From the NCBI GenBank assembly GCA_003671025.1, contig QWPW01000003.1, positions 51,941 to 115,940 on the forward strand: 64,000 nt of DNA. The letters are read 5' to 3'. This document shows, piece after piece, positions 35,598-42,948 of the stretch; position 1 is the first letter of the stretch; each line of letters begins with the position of its first letter. The notes under the pieces were generated by a model. That model was not told the origin of the DNA, ran no database searches, and saw only the letters and a program-made list of their open reading frames with translations. Position numbers and translations under genes: made by a program. Source of the stretch: Planctomycetota bacterium. Its GTDB lineage: Bacteria; Planctomycetota; Phycisphaerae; Phycisphaerales; SM1A02.

Positions 35598-36500
35598 TTA
35601 CGACTTCGCGGCCTCAAGCAAGCGAATCAGATCAGTCGCGGTGGCGATTCCTATCGGCGTCTCGTCGGCGCGTCCGTGCTCGGTGATGATCACCGCTTCG
35701 AGTCGCGGATTCTTTGACCACAGCGTGAGCGCATCGTCGGCAGAAGCATCGCGGGCGAGCAGGGCGAACTCATCGCGACGATGGTCACGCGCGAGCACTT
35801 CACTCACAGCGACCGAGGCGATGGTGCAGATCACTCGTTCGCTGCTGCCATTGCTATTCGTGGCATCGAGCGCGCCAGCTTGTGGCGAGCGAGCGCTGTT
35901 GGATTTGTGCGTCGGTGTTGGCAATGCGCACGCATCCAAATCGTGCGAGGCGATCCATCGCAACACTCCGCTGGCAGTGAGCAACGCCGCGATGCGTCCG
36001 TCCACTCGCACCGGAAAGCGCACAAAGCCCTTGTTTTGCACCAACGTCAACACGGCACCGATGCGGTCGGTCGCGTTGATGGTCACGACATCTTTCGCCG
36101 CCAATGCGCGCAATGGGACGGGTTTGCGCAACTCTTCGTCAATCGATTCGAGGGTCTGCACCGTGGTCATGGTGGGAACCGCGATGTATTCGGTGGCGCC
36201 GAAACGATTGTGAATCAACGCGTTGCGCAGCTCGCCTACTTCAAGCAAGAAGTCGAGATGTCGGCCGAAGTGTCGGCGCTGCGCAGCGATCTGACGCACG
36301 CACGAGGAGTAGCCGCGTCGTCGACCGTCGCGCGGCTCATCGAGCACATGCTGCATTTCGCGATCGATGCGGTTGTACGCGCCCTCGAAGCGGTCGATGC
36401 AAGAGCGATCAGCGTTGGAGCGATCACTCGCACTCTGGTTGTCATTTGAGCGCACTGAGGATTCGGTCGAGAATGTTTCCCGTTCGCGTGGATCGTTCAT
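35598..36500 (-). CDS. CBS-pair protein with HEPN-like N-domain
   Basis: A 300-residue cytoplasmic protein. The ATG at 36500 overlaps the upstream stop as ATGA. Residues 1-35 are low complexity. About 37-140 is helical and contains LRNALIHN, an Rx4H motif as in HEPN domains (suggestive only). Two CBS motifs follow: AKDVVTINATDRIGAVLTLVQ...RFPVRVDGRIAALLTASGVLRWI and a second at about 225-298 ending GIATATDLIRLLEAA. The pair probably binds an adenosine nucleotide. It is the last gene of the vWA-ExbB-ExbD operon and faces dinB convergently. A role as a regulator of that operon's machine is inference. Confidence 0.8.
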   Translation of the reverse strand: MNDPRERETFSTESSVRSNDNQSASDRSNADRSCIDRFEGAYNRIDREMQHVLDEPRDGRRRGYSSCVRQIAAQRRHFGRHLDFLLEVGELRNALIHNRFGATEYIAVPTMTTVQTLESIDEELRKPVPLRALAAKDVVTINATDRIGAVLTLVQNKGFVRFPVRVDGRIAALLTASGVLRWIASHDLDACALPTPTHKSNSARSPQAGALDATNSNGSSERVICTIASVAVSEVLARDHRRDEFALLARDASADDALTLWSKNPRLEAVIITEHGRADETPIGIATATDLIRLLEAAKS

Positions 36501-38620
36501 CGTGCGTTCTCTCTTGCCGGAGTTTCTTGTCGATTGGTGGAGGGTGCGCGGAGTGCGCGCCAACGCGAAGCGAGTCGCCCTTGGTCAAGCGTCGGGTCGA
36601 GCGCTTCAAGTCGGTTGAGACGCGATGCGATGTCATTCGCGCGTGATGGCTGGTCGATCAACATTTCCAGTTGCATCAGTTGCGCGCGCCACCACCATGC
36701 ATCTCGCGTCGGCGCGGCGATGGGCGCGAGATCGCGTGCCAGCGAAAACGCTTCTGCGCGCGCTGAATCCGTGCGATTTTGCATGAGGCATTCGGCGAGC
36801 AGCCAACGCGCCGCACGATCGGTGTCATCGGAAGCGACCATCGCGCGCGCGCGAGCGGTGGCCCGATCGATTGCATCTGTTGCAAGACTCGCCCACACCG
36901 CGGCGAAATCGAGTGCGCGTGGAGCAACGCTTGGAGCAATCAGCGCGAGTGTGGTCATGGGCAGCAATTCTTCGCGCGCGAGTGTCGCTGCATTTGCTTT
37001 GTCTTCGCTCATCCACGCTTCATCGACTTGCGTCGTCACGCGCGCAATCGGAGCCATGAGCGCGTCGCGAACCGAGAGATCAGTTGCCGCCAGCGCAATG
37101 AGGTCGGGTGGCGCGTCAAATTCGAGCGAGCCTGATGTGGCTGCGCTGATCCACACCGAAGCCGCGCGTGCCGCAGCGCGTGAATCCACAATCGGTGGAG
37201 CGAACGCGCGTGCGGCGACGGTCATCGCTTCGCGCGGGTGAGAGAGCGCGAGTGCCAACGCAGCGCGCAACACCTCAGCGCGCGGCAGCACCGACGTGGC
37301 GCGCGTGGCAGCACCAACGGGGCGCACTTCGATTTCAAGCTTGGTCGCGACTAGGCCCACGCGGCGCGCGAGATCAGCAAGGTGCGACGCGTTTTCGATA
37401 CCGCGCGCGTGTTCGATTTCGAGTGAGCGCAACTCACGCACCGTGTTGAACTCGCGCGACGTTGGAACCGCGAGAAGTGTTTGCCCAGCGAGATCAAGTG
37501 TGGGCGCGGACCAGCGCGGAAACAGCGCGAGATCAACTCGTTCCAGAAGCCAATCAGCGTGTGCGTCATCGTTGGGAAGGCGCGCGCACGCGATGGCCAG
37601 CGCTGCATCGAGGTTCCGTTCACCCGCAGCGTCGCGCTGTGCCAATGCTCGCTCCATCGTGAGCGCAAGCGCCATCGCGGCGGCGGCGTTGGGATGTGTT
37701 GGCGCACGACTCACGAGATCAAGAATGTGTTCGCACGCGCGTGCGATTTCTCCTCGCGACGCGAGAAAACGCGCGTAACGCAGGGAAAACCAAGGCATCA
37801 CCAGCGGATCGTCTGCGCAACGCTCGGCCGCTGCGGGATGCGCCGTCAACAGCGCATCGCTCTCGTCGCTGAGCACGGCGAGCGCAAACAACACTGGCGG
37901 CGCATCGTCGGAATCCGCGAGTGCGCGTAGCGGCGCATTGATTCTCTGCGAGAGCGTTGAAGCCGCGTCGAGCAAGGCAAGGGTTGAAGCCGCCTGCGTG
38001 CTGCGCGTTTGCGATTGGAGAAAATTGCGCAGCGCCGCATCGACCGTGGTCGCGCCTTCGCTCACGCGCAGCGATGCTTGCGCTGTTGCCGCGAGTAACG
38101 CTAACGAGTCGCGCTCTGTCACGAGATAAGGGAAGGGCTGCGCGTTCGTGCGATCACGCCATGATTCGACTTGCGCGACATAGCGCGTGGTTTCGTCTCG
38201 ACTGCGCATCGCATCTTGCAACAGCCGCGCGCGCAACGCGGTGTCGTTGTTTGCACGCGAGCGCGCGAGCGCAAGAATCGCAGCAAGCTCGCTGTCGATG
38301 GGAAGTTCGGTAGAGGCAGCGCGCGTGAGCAACGCGTTCGCTCGCGTGCGCGTTGCGCTGTTGATCGCAGGATCGTCGACGCCGCGAGTCAAGTCAGCTT
38401 GCGCGAGTGTCGCGAGTCCGGCAAGCGCGTTTGCGCGGAAAACCGCAGGATTTGTGGCAATCGCGCTGTCTGCGGCGAACAACGACTGCAACGCTGGCTC
38501 CGCCAACCATCCTTGCACGCGCGCGAAGATCTCTGTTGCCCATGCGCGCTGCGCTGAGCTGGGGATGCCGATCGCGATCATGGCATCGCTGCCATCGGCG
38601 GGCAGTGCGCGCAGCAGCAC
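36497..38620 (-). CDS. Large helical-repeat protein, C-terminal part of a frameshifted gene
   Basis: Encodes about 707 residues, nearly all predicted alpha-helix and rich in Ala, Arg and Leu, in irregular 30-40-residue pairs that resemble TPR or HEAT repeats. No named family is recognised. The real N-terminus is the fragment at 38620-39044 in another frame. Removing one copy of a 31-bp tandem duplication at 38623-38684 joins the two into a single reading frame of about 837 codons. The stop overlaps the CBS gene ATG. The context (ExbB/ExbD/vWA operon) suggests an envelope-associated scaffold, if the gene is intact. Confidence 0.75.
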   Translation of the reverse strand: MLLRALPADGSDAMIAIGIPSSAQRAWATEIFARVQGWLAEPALQSLFAADSAIATNPAVFRANALAGLATLAQADLTRGVDDPAINSATRTRANALLTRAASTELPIDSELAAILALARSRANNDTALRARLLQDAMRSRDETTRYVAQVESWRDRTNAQPFPYLVTERDSLALLAATAQASLRVSEGATTVDAALRNFLQSQTRSTQAASTLALLDAASTLSQRINAPLRALADSDDAPPVLFALAVLSDESDALLTAHPAAAERCADDPLVMPWFSLRYARFLASRGEIARACEHILDLVSRAPTHPNAAAAMALALTMERALAQRDAAGERNLDAALAIACARLPNDDAHADWLLERVDLALFPRWSAPTLDLAGQTLLAVPTSREFNTVRELRSLEIEHARGIENASHLADLARRVGLVATKLEIEVRPVGAATRATSVLPRAEVLRAALALALSHPREAMTVAARAFAPPIVDSRAAARAASVWISAATSGSLEFDAPPDLIALAATDLSVRDALMAPIARVTTQVDEAWMSEDKANAATLAREELLPMTTLALIAPSVAPRALDFAAVWASLATDAIDRATARARAMVASDDTDRAARWLLAECLMQNRTDSARAEAFSLARDLAPIAAPTRDAWWWRAQLMQLEMLIDQPSRANDIASRLNRLEALDPTLDQGRLASRWRALRAPSTNRQETPARENAR

Positions 38621-39044
38621 GTCTTCTATGCATTCGAGTAACAGTTCGCGCGCCTTCTATGCATTCGAGCAACAGTTCGCGCGCCGCGAGAGTGTCCAGT
38701 CCTTGGGTGTGCGCGAGATCCGCACGGAGCCCAACAAGTCGCACTTCTACGCTGCGAAGCTCTTGCGCGGAGTGGGCCGCGGCGCGTAATGAAATCGCCT
38801 CGCGCGCCAGGGCCGCGCGGATCGCGACTTTGCTCGACGGTGCCTCGCGCGTGATGACATCAATCTGTGCGAGATCATCGGCCACTTCCGCAGCGCGCAG
38901 CTGCGCATACACACGCGCGAGCGAGTTCACAGTCTCCGCAGCCGTCTGCATGGATGCCCGTGAGTTTGCGCCTTCGTCTGTGTGTGGCGCAGCGCAGTGC
39001 AATCCAGTCGCAGTCATGAGCAGCGACGCGATTGGAGCGATCAT
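38621..39044 (-). pseudogene. N-terminal part of the helical-repeat protein, cut off by a 31-bp duplication frameshift
   Basis: The ATG at 39044 overlaps the exbD stop as ATGA. The first 20 residues look like a signal peptide (MIAPIASLLMTATGLHCAA). The next 120 residues are helical and continuous in style with the downstream 707-residue frame. After LLLECIE the frame enters the duplicated unit and becomes nonsense, stopping at 38394. The distance between the two starts is 424 nt; subtracting 31 gives 393, a multiple of three, so one deletion restores the frame exactly. This is either a true frameshift mutation or an assembly error. Confidence 0.75.
38623..38684. repeat. 31-bp tandem duplication causing a frameshift
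   Basis: Units 38623-38653 and 38654-38684 begin cttctatgcattcgag and end aacagttcgcgcgc. They differ at a single base (t versus c after gag). The length is not a multiple of three, so it breaks the minus-strand gene. Confidence 0.95.
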
Positions 39045-39523
39045 GGTTGCGTGTTCCCAAAGGCCACCGAGCGATAGCCCGCAGCAATGATCGCGTTGAA
39101 TGCTCCCACGACATCCTCCCAGGCCACATCGCTCGCGGCGGCAATGCGAATGGGATGATCGGCGGCGAAGAGTCCGCGTGGTGTGTCGCGCGTCAACAAC
39201 ACATCCGCGAGTCGGCGCTCGAGTTGCGCGGCGTTGTTCACGGGCGCGAGTCCCGCGCTGAGCGTGATGTACACCGCGCCATCACGGTCCGTGAGTTCGA
39301 TGATGAGCGGATCAGTTTCGAGCGCGAAGGGATCGGAGTTGCTGGAAACCCCTTTGGAATCAGGCATTTCCGCGCGCAGCACGCGCTCGTTGGCCGCCGC
39401 TCCCGAGGTAAGCAGAAAGTACACGAGCAACATGAACACCACATCCACCATGGCGGTGATCGAGAGCGAGAGGCGCATGCGGGTGTGCGGCTCGCGAAGA
39501 TTGGCGCGGTGCTTACGAGCCAT
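39041..39523 (-). CDS. exbD: ExbD/TolR family protein (second copy)
   Basis: A 160-residue inner-membrane proton-channel subunit. A short cytoplasmic basic tail (MARKHRANLREPHTRMRLSLS), one TM helix with the conserved membrane Asp (TAMVDVVFMLLVYFLLTSG), then a periplasmic ExbD domain. The ATG at 39523 gives an 11-nt overlap with the first exbD; an ATG at 39532 is an alternative. Its stop overlaps the next gene by 4 nt. Two different ExbDs with one ExbB is common in Planctomycetes and Bacteroidota. Confidence 0.92.
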   Translation of the reverse strand: MARKHRANLREPHTRMRLSLSITAMVDVVFMLLVYFLLTSGAAANERVLRAEMPDSKGVSSNSDPFALETDPLIIELTDRDGAVYITLSAGLAPVNNAAQLERRLADVLLTRDTPRGLFAADHPIRIAAASDVAWEDVVGAFNAIIAAGYRSVAFGNTQP

Positions 39524-40001
39524 GCGTGCCACTCCCGCTTGGGATCTCTACGACGAGATTCAGTCGTGGCAACGCGCCGCCACCAGCGATACGCGCTCCT
39601 GTTGTCGCGGCCCGCATCGCCGGTTCGACCCACATGTACTGGGTCGAGCGATCTGCGCGCAGATGCACCGCGAGCGTTGGGTTGAGTCGATATCCATCCG
39701 CGAGCGCGAGCGCGAGTTGTCCAACGCCTTCCGCAGACGCCGCGTAGGTCGTGCCGTTGAGCAGATATCCGAGCGCGCCGCCATTGTCGTCGGGCAAGAC
39801 ATTGATGATGTATCGCGTCTCCTCAACTGCTCGACTGGAGGCTCCGGCGGAAACGCGAGCGAGCGACATGTCGACATGTTCACTCTCACTCAGTCGTGAG
39901 GCCAGCGTGAAAAACACCAACAAGAAAAACATGACATCGATCATCGGGATGAGATTCATCTCGATCTGCGCATACGCGGGACGTGATTTGCGGCGGGCCA
40001 T
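39513..40001 (-). CDS. exbD: ExbD/TolR family protein (first copy)
   Basis: A 162-residue ExbD/TolR protein. The N-terminal AQIEMNLIPMIDVMFFLLVFFTLAS contains the conserved membrane Asp in NLIPMIDVMF, the standard ExbD signature. The periplasmic domain follows and ends PRLNLVVEIPSGSGTHGS. It is 18 bp after exbB and overlaps the second exbD. Confidence 0.94.
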   Translation of the reverse strand: MARRKSRPAYAQIEMNLIPMIDVMFFLLVFFTLASRLSESEHVDMSLARVSAGASSRAVEETRYIINVLPDDNGGALGYLLNGTTYAASAEGVGQLALALADGYRLNPTLAVHLRADRSTQYMWVEPAMRAATTGARIAGGGALPRLNLVVEIPSGSGTHGS

Positions 40002-40019
40002 GAACGGTGGTTGAGTGGG

Positions 40020-40682
40020 TTACTTGTTGGCGGCGGCGTCGTGCGCAGGACGAAAGAGCGCGATGAGTTCTTCGGTCGCGGCGAGCGCTTCGTCGGAGTG
40101 GGCGATGGCGTTGTTGCGCATCGCGGCGTAGGCGCCTGTGGCTGGAATCGCTATGAAAAGGCCCCAAAACGTCGACACCAGCGCGGCACCGATACCGCCG
40201 GCAAGCATCACCGGATTCGCGGCGCCTCCAGTGCTGGCGATGGTTTGAAACGCGGCGATCATTCCGTAGACCGTTCCAAACAAGCCGAGCATCGGCGCAA
40301 CTTGCCCGAGGATGTTGAGTCGCTCCAATGCGCGTAAGCGAACGGCCAGCAGTTCATCCGCGCGTTCTTCCGCGGCGTGCGACATCGCCTCGACTCCTTG
40401 TGGTGATCGATCGAGCGCGCGCGCCACCATGAGCTCGAGGTCGCTTGTTCCTCGCGTGGCGCGTTGGATCGCGTCGTTGTAGCGGCCACTCGCGAGCAGT
40501 TCGCGCAATGCATCGCAGGCACTCGCAGAAAAAACCGTGCGCCGTTGGTTGCCCATCATCGATTGAACGATGAGTGAAATGTTGACCACGGAGAGAAGCA
40601 GCAGCACCCAAATCATGGTGCTGCCAACCCAATCGAGCGCGCCTTCGCCGTTGAGCGCGTAGAAGAAAATGCTGCCGTTCAT
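40020..40682 (-). CDS. exbB: ExbB/TolQ/MotA family proton channel protein
   Basis: A 220-residue protein from the ATG at 40682, which overlaps the vWA gene stop as ATGA. Three TM helices: about 12-35 (STMIWVLLLLSVVNISLIVQS), and two in the conserved C-terminal core LNILGQVAPMLGLFGTVYGMI and GGIGAALVSTFWGLFIAIPA. These are the MotA/TolQ/ExbB channel-domain signatures. It forms the pentameric stator with ExbD subunits and uses proton-motive force. The acting effector here is probably the vWA protein rather than TonB (inference). Confidence 0.93.
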   Translation of the reverse strand: MNGSIFFYALNGEGALDWVGSTMIWVLLLLSVVNISLIVQSMMGNQRRTVFSASACDALRELLASGRYNDAIQRATRGTSDLELMVARALDRSPQGVEAMSHAAEERADELLAVRLRALERLNILGQVAPMLGLFGTVYGMIAAFQTIASTGGAANPVMLAGGIGAALVSTFWGLFIAIPATGAYAAMRNNAIAHSDEALAATEELIALFRPAHDAAANK

Positions 40683-41734
40683 AAATTTGGCTCCGTCGGA
40701 TGTGTTTCCGTCGCCGATGGTGTCGATGGCGCATCGAGTCCCGATGCGCTGCGTGAGATGAAGCGGTATCCGCCTTCGCCGTAGTGTGCAGCGGCGACGG
40801 CTTCGAGTGTTCGTCCTGGGTCTTCTTCGAGAAACTGAATGCACTGAATGGTCGCGAGCCGTCGCCCACTCGATGCGTCGCGCGGATTGAGTCGCTCTAA
40901 AAGTTGCAGCAACGAGACGCGGTCAAGTTCGTGTCGCCCTGGACCAGTGATGGTGGTCGAGAGCAAAAACACGCAATCTGCGCCGGAATCAAGTGCTTTC
41001 GTCAACGCTTGAATCGGGCTCGATCGTCCCGCAGGCACGATGCTCTGGCGCAACCACTGAAGACTTTCCGCGCGATGGGCACGGCTGGCGCTGCGCAAGC
41101 CAAGTTCGTCGCGCAACGTTTCTGCGCCGTCGCGACGAAACACGATGATGGTGAATTCTTGCGTGGGTTCGAGTTGCGCCAACGAGCGCTCGACTTCATC
41201 GACGATGGCGGAAAAACTTCCGATCATCGAGCCCGAGGCATCGACCACATACGCAACTTTGGTGGCGTTCCCTGCGACGAGTCCTGCGAAGGTCGCGCCC
41301 GCTCGCATCGGTGCACGCGAGTCATCACGCGCGCGTTGGTCATCGTCGCGCGATCCGCTGCCTGTCGAAATCGCACCGAAGCGTCGTGCCAGCGCGTCGA
41401 GCTCGCTGTTGTCGGCACTGCTCGCCTCAAGCGCACGCAACTGCTGTGCGAGATCGGCGGCGTTCGCGTCTTCATTGCGCGCAGGTTGCTGACGAGCCGC
41501 GGGGGTCGCATCAACGCGAGCACCGTCGGTCGCGCGAGGCGCGGGAGAAAAGAAATCTGCAACAAGCACAACCGGAGGCAACTCGTTGGTCGCAATGCGC
41601 GTCACGCCCCATGCTGTGCCCAAGATTCCAAAGCCGATCAGCCCGTGGATGCACAGCGAAACTGCGAGACTCGTTCTCGCGCGTCGCTTCGTCGCAGCGT
41701 GCGCGTGCGCGGTTGCTCCCGTCACTCTTGCCAT
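40679..41734 (-). CDS. TonB-position membrane protein with von Willebrand A domain
   Basis: A 351-residue protein, first gene of the ExbBD operon. A short basic cytoplasmic tail, then one TM helix (SLAVSLCIHGLIGFGILGTAWG, with the SxxxH arrangement seen in TonB anchors), a Pro/Ala/Asp linker (about 50-155), and a vWA domain (about 158-345) starting VAYVVDASGSMIGSF. The DxSGS MIDAS core is intact, so it could bind metal and a protein ligand. No TonB C-terminal domain is present. A TAGGAT hexamer 6 nt before the ATG suggests a leaderless mRNA. Confidence 0.88.
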   Translation of the reverse strand: MARVTGATAHAHAATKRRARTSLAVSLCIHGLIGFGILGTAWGVTRIATNELPPVVLVADFFSPAPRATDGARVDATPAARQQPARNEDANAADLAQQLRALEASSADNSELDALARRFGAISTGSGSRDDDQRARDDSRAPMRAGATFAGLVAGNATKVAYVVDASGSMIGSFSAIVDEVERSLAQLEPTQEFTIIVFRRDGAETLRDELGLRSASRAHRAESLQWLRQSIVPAGRSSPIQALTKALDSGADCVFLLSTTITGPGRHELDRVSLLQLLERLNPRDASSGRRLATIQCIQFLEEDPGRTLEAVAAAHYGEGGYRFISRSASGLDAPSTPSATETHPTEPNL

Positions 41735-41740
41735 TGGCGC

Positions 41741-41746
41741 ATCCTA
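41741..41746 (-). promoter_or_regulatory. -10-like hexamer of the vWA-ExbBD operon
   Basis: On the minus strand TAGGAT is followed by 6 nt and then the ATG at 41734. No clear -35 is seen. Confidence 0.45.
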
Positions 41747-41905
41747 CGGTTGCAAGGTGCGACGCTCGCACAACAGGCAGATTTCCCTAGCAAACAAGGG
41801 CAATTTTGCGACGAGCCACTTCTCACAGCACGATGACAACTTGAGTCGCGTCACACACAAGCGTTGTCGATGGCGCCTGCGTAGTGATGGGTGAACCGTG
41901 ATCGA

Positions 41906-42535
41906 TCACCCATCATCATGGTCATTGCCCGCGTCACGACGGAAGATGAGTCCATCGAGGCTGAACTTTCCTGGACCCATGAGCATCAGACCAAGTGCGA
42001 CGACCAAGATTGCCAACAGGCTCAACGCGAGCGCTCGAGGAAGGAGCGCATTAGGGTCGGTCGGCGTCCACAGCGCGAAGAACGTGTCGGAAACGGAAGA
42101 TGTGCTGAGGTAGAGCAATGCCAGCGACCACAGCGAGAGCCCTGCGGCCCACACGCGAGTGAACAGTCCCACCAACAACAGTGATCCGCCCACCAGTTCG
42201 AACACAGTCACGGTCCACGCCCAAACTTCGGGACGGGGTAAGCGCAAACCGTCGAACACCAACGTGAGTTCGTGCAATGAGCGCGTCTGCACACCAAGCG
42301 CTTCGAGCGCCTCGGGCGAAAGTGGTGGCGCGTCCTGCTGCCACGCGACATGCGTGATGTCAGAGGGTGCCGCGGCCGAAACGATTCCGAGGTCGCGCAA
42401 TCGTCCCGCGTGCGTGCCGCTGAAGTCAGTGAATTGCATCGCGTGATGCCAACCCGCAGGAACAAACGCAAGAAACAGCAGCACTCGCGCGAGAAACGGA
42501 ACGACGTTGGCGGCTGCTTGCTGGCTGAATTTCAT
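41906..42535 (-). CDS. DoxX family membrane protein
   Basis: A 209-residue protein with about four hydrophobic helices: VVPFLARVLLFLAFVPAGWHHAM, VWAWTVTVFELVGGSLLLVGLFTRVWA, and ALALSLLAILVVALGLMLMGPGKFSLD. The ELxGG...LGL.TR layout and the GPGKFSLD end are typical of DoxX. An extra soluble stretch of about 60 residues lies after helix 1. The start at 42535 is preferred over 42568 because it gives the standard short N-terminus. It stands alone between the vWA operon and a tRNA. Confidence 0.85.
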   Translation of the reverse strand: MKFSQQAAANVVPFLARVLLFLAFVPAGWHHAMQFTDFSGTHAGRLRDLGIVSAAAPSDITHVAWQQDAPPLSPEALEALGVQTRSLHELTLVFDGLRLPRPEVWAWTVTVFELVGGSLLLVGLFTRVWAAGLSLWSLALLYLSTSSVSDTFFALWTPTDPNALLPRALALSLLAILVVALGLMLMGPGKFSLDGLIFRRDAGNDHDDG

Positions 42536-42689
42536 ATTGGTTGGTCCGCGCCTGATCCGTGTGTGCACCCGTTGGCAAATGCGGGGTCATGAGCAGAGTC
42601 ATGATCAAACTCTCTCGCTGCCCACCGCGACACCGATGAGTCGGCGATTGTCGCAACCTTGATGAATCGGCTCGACGCGGCAAAACCGT

Positions 42690-42695
42690 ACAATC
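42690..42695 (+). promoter_or_regulatory. -10 element of the tRNA-Leu gene
   Basis: TACAAT ends 10 nt before the mature tRNA 5' end, as expected for transcription starting a few bases upstream of the tRNA. No convincing -35 was found at 16-18 bp. Confidence 0.55.
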
Positions 42696-42705
42696 TCCAC
42701 CGCTG

Positions 42706-42788
42706 CGGGCGTGGCGGAATGGCAGACGCGCGGGATTTAGGTTCCCGTGGGGTAACACCTGTGCAGGTTCAAGTCCTGTCGCCCGCAT
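42706..42788 (+). tRNA. tRNA-Leu (anticodon TAG)
   Basis: An 83-nt class II tRNA. Acceptor arms gcgggcg (42706-42712) and cgcccgc (42781-42787) pair fully, with discriminator A. Anticodon stem cggga/tcccg encloses loop tttaggt, giving anticodon TAG. The long variable arm (tggggtaacacct) is typical of Leu. The T-loop is ttcaagt. CCA is not encoded; attt follows. Confidence 0.97.
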
Positions 42789-42936
42789 TTGATGGGAGTT
42801 CGTTGGGGTTTCGGTGCTCGCGCATCGCTCCCTCATTCGGGCGTGTGCGCAGCCGTCCGCCGCGGCGCGCGCGGATCATGGACCATCGCATCGAGAAGTC
42901 GCGGTCGGGCAACAGCGGGCAGGGGCGATGCGCCGA

Positions 42937-42942
42937 TACTCT
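42937..42942 (+). promoter_or_regulatory. -10-like hexamer before the DAHP synthase gene
   Basis: TACTCT is followed by 6 nt and then the ATG at 42949. This supports that start among several in-frame choices. Confidence 0.4.
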
Positions 42943-42948
42943 CTGTCC

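Noticed and set aside
37168..37778. Long plus-strand frames antisense to the helical-repeat gene
   Set aside because: High GC produces many antisense frames; these are Arg/Ser-rich and lack start signals and domains.
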